7,950 nucleotides of DNA from Bacillota bacterium (GTDB taxonomy: Bacteria > Bacillota > Clostridia > Acetivibrionales > DSM-1351), in contig JAEWST010000116.1 of assembly GCA_023398105.1 (NCBI GenBank), positions 1 through 7,950 of the forward strand, written 5' to 3'. The notes below the pieces were generated by a model. The model saw only the letters and a program-made list of their open reading frames with translations, ran no database searches and was not told where the DNA came from. Both the position numbers and the translations under genes were made by a program. This document shows, one piece after another, positions 1-6,441 of the stretch (positions within the stretch are counted from its first letter, which is position 1; each line of letters begins with the position of its first letter).

Positions 1-120
1 CGATTGTAGAAAAATTTCATTACATCAGCGGCGTTTCATCGAGGCGGGAGATATTCTCACCGCCTGATAACCAAAGTAGTACCCGCCACTTATAGAAGTG
101 GGGGACATTTTCTTGCCTCG
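1..120 (+). mobile_element. Probable 3' end of an IS200/IS605-type element (omega-RNA-like)
   Basis: This GC-rich block (59 G/C of 120) borders DNA with only about 21% GC. It holds two hairpins. In the first, 43-50 pairs with 56-64 (GGCGG/CCGCC plus GAG/CTC, one bulged A). In the second, CCACTT at 86-91 pairs with AAGTGG at 96-101 around loop ATAG, with further C-G pairs at 83-84/103-104. CGAGGC at 40-45 is also complementary to GCCTCG at 115-120, which could close or pseudoknot the fold. This style of structured right end is known from TnpB-encoding IS200/IS605 elements, where the tnpB 3' end overlaps its guide RNA. Two frames are open from the left edge (stops at 65-67 and 93-95), so one could be the tail of an ORF lying to the left. 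No transposase motif is visible here, so the family call is inference from resemblance. Confidence 0.38.
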
Positions 121-250
121 TTATAAAATAGGTTTACTAACGATAGTAACATACATAAATACTACTTTTGAACAACATATTTGTGATTGAAGTATATAAA
201 TTTTGAATATATACATAAATATCTCTGCATTCTTATTGAATTCTAGCAAT
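121..250. other. AT-rich intergenic spacer
   Basis: This stretch has about 21% GC and no open frame of note. The only pattern seen is an 11-base direct repeat, ATACATAAATA, at 151-161 and 211-221. There is no convincing terminator for the gene ending at 322. A weak hairpin (AATTAT at 248-253 with ATAATT at 272-277) has no following T-run on the minus strand. Confidence 0.5.
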
Positions 251-325
251 TATTTTGGCAACAAACCATTGATAATTCTACCGCACCAATAGGTTTTTAT
301 ATGCGAAAATTAAGTTATTACCTAA
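251..325 (+). repeat. Left copy of a ~76-bp inverted dispersed repeat
   Basis: Read on the plus strand, this segment aligns with the minus strand of 6517-6442. I count 62 matches in 76 columns, with 13 substitutions and one gap. Shared blocks include GCAACAAACCATT (258-270), CACC and ATAG near 284-292, and AGTTATTAC (313-321). The right edge of the similarity at 325 covers the stop codon (322-324) of the TOPRIM gene. A 24-base piece reads in frame as QQTI..S..PI.F in both copies before a one-base indel breaks the frame, so it might descend from a coding or element-end sequence. Its identity is unknown to me. Confidence 0.75.
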
Positions 326-1113
326 TCTTTTGAAAGTTTACTTAGCTGTCCAAAGCATTTTTGAATAGTTTCATATTGCTCCCAAGGCACAGAACGCAAA
401 AGCGTCCGTCTCTGTTCAAAAGCTTCTGCAGGTGTCATAATTGAAAATACAGTATTAAATTTAGCTTTAGTTTGCTCTCTTCTATGTTTCAAATACTTTT
501 TTGTATCATCATTATCTTTGCAATCAATATTATCAATAAAGTCTTTACATTGATCAATTACTTTTTTATCAATTTCATTAGCAGCCGAAATGGAATCAAG
601 TAAAAAAGTTTCTATGGCACCAGTTTCCTCAAAAGGGATTATTAGTGGTAAATAGTTAATATTACAATCGTTTTTGTTTAAGTCGGTATATTCAGCTACA
701 TTCCAGCAATTGTGCAAAACTTCCGAAGAAAATTTAACTGTATAATTTTCAAATTTTATATTTAAGGTTTTTATAAAATCCACTTCTGTATTGACTTCAT
801 CCCTATCACTAATAACTACAATTTTATCAAATTGCTTTACTGACCCTATATTATTTAAGTCTAGTATTTGTTCCAACATACTAGGAATTCCACTAACTCC
901 ACCCGAAGATAAAATACATAAAACGCTACCATTGTTATGTTCTAACCACTTTATATCATTTTGATTTTTAGTTTTTAAAGGGTGAGTTATACCATCTTCT
1001 TTGTATTTTTTGTAATTATTTTTTTCTATGTATATCCAATTATAAACTTTTATCAAAAAATACTGTATAAGCGTCAAATCAGTATTTCCCTCACAAATAA
1101 TTACACTCTTCAT
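322..1113 (-). CDS. TOPRIM-fold protein (DUF3226/DUF4435-like), partner of the adjacent ATPase
   Basis: This 263-residue protein is a probable metal-dependent TOPRIM-fold nuclease. The N-terminus forms a beta strand ending in the family glutamate (VIICEGNTD, E8). A second strand carries the acidic pair ISDRDE (D103, D105). A later G-x-x-E motif (GAIETFLLDSI, G165 and E168) matches the conserved region I associate with DUF3226-type TOPRIM proteins. A basic stretch follows at about 205-218 (KKYLKHRREQTKAK). No signal peptide or membrane segment is seen, so it should be cytoplasmic. The start ATG overlaps the stop of the upstream ATPase gene by 4 bp (ATGA), implying translational coupling and a joint function. 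In PARIS, an ATPase (AriA) is encoded next to a TOPRIM effector (AriB, DUF4435), and OLD/Gabija proteins fuse the two domains. The fold and pairing are well supported; the effector role is inferred. The stop codon lies inside the 251-325 repeat. Confidence 0.85.
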   Translation of the reverse strand: MKSVIICEGNTDLTLIQYFLIKVYNWIYIEKNNYKKYKEDGITHPLKTKNQNDIKWLEHNNGSVLCILSSGGVSGIPSMLEQILDLNNIGSVKQFDKIVVISDRDEVNTEVDFIKTLNIKFENYTVKFSSEVLHNCWNVAEYTDLNKNDCNINYLPLIIPFEETGAIETFLLDSISAANEIDKKVIDQCKDFIDNIDCKDNDDTKKYLKHRREQTKAKFNTVFSIMTPAEAFEQRRTLLRSVPWEQYETIQKCFGQLSKLSKD

Positions 1114-2168
1114 TTTCTCAACTCCAAATCATAGTCATCTCTTACCTGTAAAGCCTTTTCGCCAGTAAGAATTCTTGCTATAGTTTGATTCTCTTTTTTA
1201 GTTAAAGTTATAACACGAATCAAATCATTCGTAATAGACTCAGGATTGCAGTTAAGCATAGCATCAACTGTCTCTATGCTATGAGTGGTGAAAAACAGCT
1301 GAACATTTAAAGCTTTACAAGAATTAATTAACCAATTAAATACTTGCTTAAGTGCACTGGAATGAATAGATGTTTCTATTTCGTCGACTAGTAATATCCC
1401 ATTTTCAGCTTCAGCAACTCCATTTGCCAAAGCAATAACCTTTTTTATTCCATCTCCATAAGTTGATAGTGGCATATACTCTGATAATGAATTATCTATC
1501 ATTTGAACAATTCTTCCGTCTTTATCTTGCACAATCCTTAAATCTTTAATATTAGAATCGAACAATTTTAAGATCTCAATTACTTTCTCACTTAACTGTC
1601 TATTTCTTACAATCTCATTAAAATTATTTTTTACAATGTGATCAATAGTAGATATATATTTCATTTTTATATAAGGTTTATTTTTTTCAAGTGTTATTTT
1701 ATTGTCATACTTATTAAAACTTACAGGAATAACATCGGGAAAAAAACGTATTTGTTCGTGTCCTCCCTCGCAGAAAAGTTCTCCAACAAAACTATCCATT
1801 CCTTCTGAAATAGACTCTAATAATATCATTTGAATTTTACCATTTAATCTAACTATAGTTTTATAGCCACTTGCCTCTTCACATGACACCGAAACTAACA
1901 TATTATCACTTAATTTATTAAATAAAAATAAAAATGAATCATACAAAGATGGACTTAAATTTGGCCTTGCACCTTCCCTTAATCTGGATATTCTTAAAAT
2001 ATTAGAAAAATCATTTGGTCTGCTAAGTACAATGGCTGCTTCTAAAACAGATGTTTTTCCAGAATTATTAGCTCCAACCAAAATATTAACATCGCTTAAG
2101 TCATTTAATTCTAAATTCTTTATTCCTCTAAAAGTCTCTATGTTCAGATTTGAAATATGTCTTGCCAT
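1110..2168 (-). CDS. OLD/ABC-type AAA ATPase (AAA_15/AAA_21-like, possible AriA-type sensor)
   Basis: This 352-residue ATPase of the SMC/ABC-like clade is the type found in OLD, PARIS and related defence systems. It opens with LNIETFRGIKNLEL, typical of RecF/OLD-like ATPases. Walker A is VGANNSGKTS (31-40, K38). The signature-like segment is STYGDGIKK (235-243). Walker B is ILLVDEIE (258-265, D262 and E263), followed by a D-loop-like SIHSSAL and the H-switch TTHS (294-297, H296). The central part (about 60-230) is the variable helical insertion. No TOPRIM domain is fused at the C-terminus; the separate downstream gene supplies one, with a 4-bp overlap. The ATG at 2168 is preceded by AGAGGTG at a good distance. 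No transmembrane segment is seen. By analogy with AriA it might sense a phage trigger and hold or release the TOPRIM partner. A role in DNA repair or plasmid exclusion cannot be excluded from sequence. Confidence 0.88.
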   Translation of the reverse strand: MARHISNLNIETFRGIKNLELNDLSDVNILVGANNSGKTSVLEAAIVLSRPNDFSNILRISRLREGARPNLSPSLYDSFLFLFNKLSDNMLVSVSCEEASGYKTIVRLNGKIQMILLESISEGMDSFVGELFCEGGHEQIRFFPDVIPVSFNKYDNKITLEKNKPYIKMKYISTIDHIVKNNFNEIVRNRQLSEKVIEILKLFDSNIKDLRIVQDKDGRIVQMIDNSLSEYMPLSTYGDGIKKVIALANGVAEAENGILLVDEIETSIHSSALKQVFNWLINSCKALNVQLFFTTHSIETVDAMLNCNPESITNDLIRVITLTKKENQTIARILTGEKALQVRDDYDLELRK

Positions 2169-2173
2169 TATAG

Positions 2174-2203
2174 CACCTCTCTTATCTACTTTCTTCCATT
2201 ATA
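2174..2203 (-). promoter_or_regulatory. Candidate promoter -10 and ribosome binding site of the ATPase-TOPRIM pair
   Basis: On the minus strand a perfect TATAAT lies at 2203-2198, about 30 bases upstream of the ATG at 2168. AGAGGTG (2180-2174) serves as ribosome binding site. No good -35 hexamer is found 16-18 bases upstream of the -10. No strong terminator separates lspA from this site, so read-through from lspA is also possible. Confidence 0.4.
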
Positions 2204-2250
2204 CGATATCATTTAGTACAAGGCATGATTTCCCAACTAATATTGTATCA

Positions 2251-2745
2251 TTACTTTTCCTCTTTAATTGGCTCTTCAACAGATTCCTGTTTCTCAGCGG
2301 GCTTGTCCTCCTTATAAATAAAGAGAATATATATTGCCATCAAAATAGTTCCCACAACCACAAACATGTCTGCCACATTAAAGGTTGGAAACACATATGA
2401 GCCAAAATGGAAATCAATAAAATCCGTAACACTTCCTTTAGCTATTCTATCATATAAATTTCCTAATGCTCCACTTAGTATTAGCGATAAAGTAGTTCTC
2501 AAGAATTTATCTTTGTACTTAAAAATAACAAAAAGTACTGCTAAAGATACCAGTGAAGTCATTATAATGAGAAATAATGTTTTCCCTTCTAATATACTAA
2601 AGGCTGCACCTCTATTTTCAAGATATCGAAAATAGAAAAAATTATCAATAACAGTAAATGGCTTGTCCGCCAATGCATCAATAGCCCATACCTTTGAAAC
2701 TCTGTCAAGAATAAATCCTAAAATAACAATAATTGCCCAAATCAT
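2251..2745 (-). CDS. lspA: Lipoprotein signal peptidase (signal peptidase II)
   Basis: This 164-residue integral membrane aspartyl protease cleaves the signal peptide of prolipoproteins at the lipid-modified cysteine. The N-terminal membrane segment ends in LDRVSK (D14). NRGAAFSI (44-51) matches the conserved N-x-G-A-A-F box. GALGNLYDRI (92-101) holds catalytic D99, and FNVADMF (122-128) holds catalytic D126; the 27-residue spacing fits the family. Hydrophobic segments lie near 1-13, 57-76, 84-97 and 127-144, giving the usual four-helix layout. The C-terminus is a charged tail (145-164). The frame stays open to an ATG at 2952, but the ATG at 2745 is chosen because GGGAGG lies 5 bases before it and the protein then starts exactly as the family does. 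The gene just upstream encodes a lipoprotein, a plausible substrate. Confidence 0.95.
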   Translation of the reverse strand: MIWAIIVILGFILDRVSKVWAIDALADKPFTVIDNFFYFRYLENRGAAFSILEGKTLFLIIMTSLVSLAVLFVIFKYKDKFLRTTLSLILSGALGNLYDRIAKGSVTDFIDFHFGSYVFPTFNVADMFVVVGTILMAIYILFIYKEDKPAEKQESVEEPIKEEK

Positions 2746-2756
2746 AATAACCTCCC
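2743..2756 (-). promoter_or_regulatory. Ribosome binding site fixing the lspA start
   Basis: GGGAGG (2756-2751 on the minus strand) is followed after five bases by the ATG at 2745. It decides against the upstream in-frame ATG at 2952, which would add 69 non-family residues and overlap the preceding gene. Confidence 0.85.
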
Positions 2757-2854
2757 ACGCCCACCTTAGGCATATAAATTTAGTATATATTTCGTGAATA
2801 GCCTTAGTGTAGCTAAACCTTGCAAACTTTTTATACAGTCCACTACCCAAACTG

Positions 2855-2876
2855 GCAAAAAGCCTTAGCTTTTTGC
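2855..2876 (-). terminator. Terminator-like hairpin between the lipoprotein gene and lspA
   Basis: GCAAAAAGC (2855-2863) and GCTTTTTGC (2868-2876) form a perfect 9-bp stem with a 4-base loop. On the minus strand the A5 run is in the 5' arm and the T5 run in the 3' arm, as in short A/T-rich terminators. Few G-C pairs are present and no extra T-tract follows the stem, so termination may be weak or partial. Confidence 0.35.
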
Positions 2877-2877
2877 T

Positions 2878-2912
2878 GCCATAAAATATGTTTGTAAAAC
2901 ATATTTTATGGC
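2878..2912 (-). repeat. Perfect 16-bp inverted repeat at the 3' end of the lipoprotein gene
   Basis: Arms at 2878-2893 and 2897-2912 are exactly complementary, with a 3-base loop. The stop codon of the solute-binding protein gene (2906-2908) sits in the arm transcribed first. Together with the hairpin at 2855-2876 it forms a tandem structure, two bases apart, likely to stabilise the 3' end of the upstream mRNA or to reduce read-through into lspA. Confidence 0.7.
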
Positions 2913-4606
2913 TTATACCATTTTGAAATATCATTATACTTATCCCAAACATAAGGATTTATAGCCCCTCTAATTCTCTTGTTATACATAACACTCTCAT
3001 TGAGGAAGAATAGGCCTATATACGGTCTATCCTCTGATATAATATCGATGAGATTGATATAACTAGCTTTTTGAGATTCTATTTTATTATCACTTAATAT
3101 GCTTTTTAAAATGTTGTCTACGTTTGGGTTGCTATATCCCGCAACATTCAAACCACTATTGATTTCATCGGTGGAATATGCAAAAGACAAATCTGGTATA
3201 GAAGATATTCTATATCCCATAAGTGCCATATCATAACTGCCTGTTTTAATGGTTTTTTGAACATCACTCCAAGGAATTTTTGACACCTCAACACTAATCC
3301 CATTTTTGTTTAGCTGAGAAGCAAGCTCCTTAGCTACAGTATTTCTAAGATTGTTATCATCATTAACAATAAGCTTTATTAATAAGGGCTTTTTTGTAGT
3401 CTTCTTTATAAATTTATTAGTGTCAGTATTCAACACATAACCACTTTCAACAAGCATTTCCTTGGCTTTTTCAATATCATTACCCTGTGCAAAATCCACA
3501 AGCTGATATACCCAAGAACTAGGCATGACAGGTATTTCAGCAGCTACCGCAATACCCAAAGCCGAAGCATCTATCAGTTGTTTTTTGTTAATCATTAAAT
3601 TAATTGCATTTCTAACACGTTTATCAGCTAGTGGACCTTTATTAAGATTCAAAGATAAGAATTCATAATTCTTTCCAATATATCTCTTTAATACAATATC
3701 TGTTCTGCCTATATATTTTCTAAATTCATTGTAACTGGCAGGTATCGCATCAATATCTCTTGTTTGAAACGAATTATTTGCCAGATTTGAGTTTTTAAAT
3801 ATTTTAATTTCCACTGTTGAAATATAAGGTAACGATACATCGGAGTTACTTTTATTATTAGCCTTATCAGCATCTGCTACACTATTATTATCATTAATTC
3901 CTGTAGATTTCCACCAATCCTCATTTTGCCTTAGTTTTATAGATATTTTAGGATCATAGGAAATAAAACTGTATGGACCAGTCCCAATAGGCATTAGATT
4001 CATTTTAGAAGTTTTGTCACTAACCTTCTCATTTAGAAAGTGGTGCATTGGAATAATAGGGAAAGTTAATTCATTTTTAATAAAGGAATATGGCTGTTTC
4101 AACTTTAATATAACTGAACTCTCACTTCCAACGGTAACTGATGCAATGTTTTTTACATTTTTACTATAGATGCTGTTATTTTTGGCATCCATTATTGTAT
4201 TTATTGTAAACACAATATCCTCAGGCTTTAAGGACATCTTGTCCTGCCACTTAATATTTTCTTTTAGAAAAACTGTCAACGTCAATCCATCTTCAGACAA
4301 TAACGAACTTTTTGCTAATACTGGAACAGGCTGTCCCGTATTGTCCAGCTTATACAAGCCTTCAAATATAAGTCCAAGAAAATCCTGTACATACATATTG
4401 TTAGTTAATATAGGATTCAGTGTATCCACAGGAGTAGTGAACAATTTCACTGTCCCTCCCTTTACAGGTCCCTTGTCAATTACTTCATATTTATCCTCAT
4501 AAATATTATTTTTAGTTTCAACTTCCTTCTTTGTATTTAACGAACATGCACTAAGCATTATACTAATTAATACTAAAAATGTAATAGCTTTAACTTCTTT
4601 TTTCAT
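2906..4606 (-). CDS. ABC transporter substrate-binding lipoprotein, family 5 (peptide/nickel type)
   Basis: This 566-residue protein is an extracytoplasmic binding protein of the SBP_bac_5 (OppA/DppA) family, which captures oligopeptides or related solutes. The signal peptide ends in the lipobox LSAC (18-21), so C21 should be lipidated and the protein tethered to the membrane. GGTVKLF with DTLNPI (50-66) marks the start of the binding domain. LKENIKWQDKMSLKPEDIVFT (114-134), PIGTGPYSF (206-214) and the ADKRVRNAINLMINKKQLI region (327-345) are typical family-5 motifs. A low-complexity Asn/Ser/Asp stretch (about 238-258) is probably a surface loop. GGAGAG lies six bases before the ATG. No permease or ATPase gene is adjacent, so it is an orphan binding protein here. 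The ligand cannot be told from sequence. It is encoded just upstream of lspA, whose product would mature it. Confidence 0.92.
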   Translation of the reverse strand: MKKEVKAITFLVLISIMLSACSLNTKKEVETKNNIYEDKYEVIDKGPVKGGTVKLFTTPVDTLNPILTNNMYVQDFLGLIFEGLYKLDNTGQPVPVLAKSSLLSEDGLTLTVFLKENIKWQDKMSLKPEDIVFTINTIMDAKNNSIYSKNVKNIASVTVGSESSVILKLKQPYSFIKNELTFPIIPMHHFLNEKVSDKTSKMNLMPIGTGPYSFISYDPKISIKLRQNEDWWKSTGINDNNSVADADKANNKSNSDVSLPYISTVEIKIFKNSNLANNSFQTRDIDAIPASYNEFRKYIGRTDIVLKRYIGKNYEFLSLNLNKGPLADKRVRNAINLMINKKQLIDASALGIAVAAEIPVMPSSWVYQLVDFAQGNDIEKAKEMLVESGYVLNTDTNKFIKKTTKKPLLIKLIVNDDNNLRNTVAKELASQLNKNGISVEVSKIPWSDVQKTIKTGSYDMALMGYRISSIPDLSFAYSTDEINSGLNVAGYSNPNVDNILKSILSDNKIESQKASYINLIDIISEDRPYIGLFFLNESVMYNKRIRGAINPYVWDKYNDISKWYKP

Positions 4607-4721
4607 TAATTCTCTCCGTACTCATTTATCAAAATTTTATGATGGCATACCCCATTCATTGAACAGAAGAAAGTCCTATAGCTCTTTAAAGGAAACCAAA
4701 CAACTTACAATGCTATTAAAT
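4607..4721 (-). other. Spacer between pgeF and the lipoprotein gene
   Basis: This is a 115-base gap without a strong hairpin. Only weak promoter-like pairs are seen (for example TTGTTT, 17 bases, TATAGG on the minus strand). Cotranscription of the flanking genes is plausible but an internal promoter is not excluded. Confidence 0.4.
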
Positions 4722-5588
4722 CTATTTTAACATCATAATTGCGGCAAGGCTTCCTGTTTTTCCATTATCGCCTCTATAAGAGAAAAAAACATCTTTGTTG
4801 CACTTTGTACATACATCACTAATAACAATATTGCTCTCTAATACCCCTGCCTCAACCATAACCCGCTTAATTATCCGCTGTAAATCAATATGGTATTTTC
4901 CAGCTCTATAGTAGGTATATTCTTGACACCAACCGAATTTTCCAATGAAACAATTATATACATCCACATCCACCAAAAAGCAATCCTTACAAATTGATGG
5001 ACCTATTGCAACTTGTATATCCTTTAAATTACTTCCATAGGTATCCTTCATTAGCATCAATGCATTGTAGGAAATATTTTTAACAGTGCTCTTCCATCCA
5101 GAATGAACTGCAGTTATAGCCTTTTTAACAGGATCAAGCATTAATACTGGTACACAATCTGCGTAAAAAGTTACTAAAGGAATACCAGAATAATTTGTAG
5201 AAAGCCCGTCAAAACCAATTATATCACTTTCTCTTACTAGCCCTTTACCTACATCAGTTGGCCCTATTACCCTTATCTTGTCCTCATGTATCTGATTGGA
5301 CAAAACCATTTTGTCAAAATCAACACCTATTGCATCTGCTATAATTCTGTAGTTCTTTAAAATATTTTCCTTATTGTCCTTTCTGTTAAAGCTCAAATTA
5401 AGTGAGTAGCATTCGCCTTCACTTACACCGCCAAGTCTAGTAGTAAAGCAATGGGTTAAAATATTATCATACGTCTTTAAATTTTTAAACTCTAAGTATA
5501 CTAAATCTCCAGCTTTATTGAAAATAGTATTTTCATTATTTTGTCCGCTCAGCGATTTTTCTTCAAATCCACGTGAAAGAAATGACAT
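4722..5588 (-). CDS. pgeF: PgeF/YfiH family protein (multicopper polyphenol oxidase / purine nucleoside phosphorylase-type)
   Basis: This 288-residue member of the YfiH/PgeF (laccase-domain, DUF152) family is probably cytoplasmic. Characterised members were described as polyphenol oxidases, as zinc-dependent purine nucleoside phosphorylase/adenosine deaminase-type enzymes, and in E. coli as a fidelity factor in peptidoglycan synthesis. Family blocks in order are CFTTRLGGVSEG (47-58), SNQIHEDKI (97-105), FYADCVPVLMLD (141-152), AVHSGWKSTVKN (160-171), IGPSIC (195-200) and FFSYRGDNGKTG (268-279). The expected metal ligands H101, C145 and H162 are all present, so the enzyme should be active. The first 40 or so residues are a slightly long, poorly conserved leader. 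The ATG at 5588 has AAGGAGG nine bases upstream. It follows the phosphodiesterase gene by about 50 bases, so the two probably share a transcript. The family is certain; which activity matters in this host is not. Confidence 0.92.
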   Translation of the reverse strand: MSFLSRGFEEKSLSGQNNENTIFNKAGDLVYLEFKNLKTYDNILTHCFTTRLGGVSEGECYSLNLSFNRKDNKENILKNYRIIADAIGVDFDKMVLSNQIHEDKIRVIGPTDVGKGLVRESDIIGFDGLSTNYSGIPLVTFYADCVPVLMLDPVKKAITAVHSGWKSTVKNISYNALMLMKDTYGSNLKDIQVAIGPSICKDCFLVDVDVYNCFIGKFGWCQEYTYYRAGKYHIDLQRIIKRVMVEAGVLESNIVISDVCTKCNKDVFFSYRGDNGKTGSLAAIMMLK

Positions 5589-5639
5589 AGCCCAATGCCT
5601 CCTTCATAAATTGCTTTTATTTCTTCAGTTCTAAAGGTA

Positions 5640-6425
5640 TTAATTTTCCTCAAAAACCTCTGATATACGCTCAATTTTCAAGCACTTTCCTGTTTTTTCA
5701 TCAACCTCTATATAAATAGCATTAAACTGAATTCTTCCCTTTGCCACCTCAAATTTCTGAGGCATTCTATTTATAAATCTTTCAATAATTAACTCTCTCT
5801 CTACGCCAATTATTCCATCGTACGGACCAGTCATTCCAACATCAGATATCAAACCTGTACCAAATGGCAATATTCTCTCGTCAGCCGTCTGAACATGAGT
5901 GTGTGTACCAGCAAGACAACATACCCTGCCATCTAAATACCACGCAAGAGCAATCTTTTCAGATGTAGCTTCTGCATGCATATCTACAAAAACAACTTTT
6001 GTTTTCGCTTTTATTTCTTGGATTACTCTATTGGCAGTTAAAAACGGACATTCAATAGAATCCATGTATACTCTTCCCATTAAGTTTAATACAGCCAATT
6101 CCATTCCATTTGATTTAATTATGGTATATTCTCTGCCTGGTACATTTGCAGGGTAATTAGCAGGTCTTACGATTTTTTCCTCAGAATCAATAAAGTTTAA
6201 TATCTCCTTTTTTGACCATGTATGGTTTCCCATCGTTATACAATCCACACCTGCTTTATAAAGCTCTTGAGCTATAATATATGTTATACCGCTGCCAGCA
6301 GCACAGTTTTCTCCATTAGCAATGCAAAAATCAATTTTAAGCTCCTTTTTTAATCCTGGAACATATTCTTTTACAGCTTTCCTTCCAGGATTTCCATATA
6401 TGTCTCCTATAAAAAGTATATTCAA
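5640..6425 (-). CDS. ymdB: YmdB-type metallophosphoesterase (TIGR00282 family), TTG start
   Basis: This 261-residue cytoplasmic metallophosphoesterase has the length of B. subtilis YmdB, a phosphodiesterase acting on cyclic nucleotides that influences biofilm and motility gene expression. All metal and catalytic residues sit at family positions: D8 (FIGDIYGNPGR), E39 (NGEN), N67 and H68 (MGNHTW), H150 (VDMHAE), H175 and H177 (GTHTHVQTAD). The substrate here is assumed from the family. I place the start at the TTG at 6425 because GGAGG lies seven bases before it and the protein then begins (M)NILFIGD like its relatives. The frame stays open for 29 more codons to a TTG at 6512, but that part lacks a ribosome binding site and belongs to a repeat. 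Adjacency to rny is common in Firmicutes and supports the assignment; here a strong terminator separates them. Confidence 0.93.
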   Translation of the reverse strand: MNILFIGDIYGNPGRKAVKEYVPGLKKELKIDFCIANGENCAAGSGITYIIAQELYKAGVDCITMGNHTWSKKEILNFIDSEEKIVRPANYPANVPGREYTIIKSNGMELAVLNLMGRVYMDSIECPFLTANRVIQEIKAKTKVVFVDMHAEATSEKIALAWYLDGRVCCLAGTHTHVQTADERILPFGTGLISDVGMTGPYDGIIGVERELIIERFINRMPQKFEVAKGRIQFNAIYIEVDEKTGKCLKIERISEVFEEN

Positions 6426-6437
6426 TTTATTTCCTCC
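6423..6437 (-). promoter_or_regulatory. Ribosome binding site and TTG start of ymdB
   Basis: GGAGG (6437-6433 on the minus strand) is followed after seven bases by TTG at 6425. It sets the start against the longer in-frame reading that begins at 6512. Confidence 0.8.
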
Positions 6438-6441
6438 ATAT

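Noticed and set aside
151..221. Direct repeat ATACATAAATA spaced by 60 bases, considered as a CRISPR-like or iteron array
   Set aside because: Only two short copies in very AT-rich DNA; chance is the likeliest explanation.
248..277. Hairpin AATTAT/ATAATT as terminator of the TOPRIM gene
   Set aside because: The stem is short and interrupted, and no T-run follows on the minus strand.
2213..2240. TTAGT...ACTAA inverted repeat between lspA and the ATPase gene
   Set aside because: Only five base pairs around an 18-base loop and no T-tract; not a credible terminator or operator.
2032..2400. Plus-strand open frame across the ATPase start and lspA end
   Set aside because: It lies antisense to two well-supported genes, has no ribosome binding site and no recognisable product; it is a shadow frame.
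2746..2952. N-terminal extension of lspA to an ATG at 2952
   Set aside because: It would overlap the upstream gene, run through two hairpins and add 69 residues unlike the family; the ATG at 2745 has an ideal ribosome binding site.
4170..4502. Plus-strand open frame inside the binding-protein gene
   Set aside because: Antisense to a clear family-5 gene and without any family motif or start signal.
5899..6156. Plus-strand open frame inside ymdB
   Set aside because: Antisense to catalytic-motif coding sequence; no independent support.
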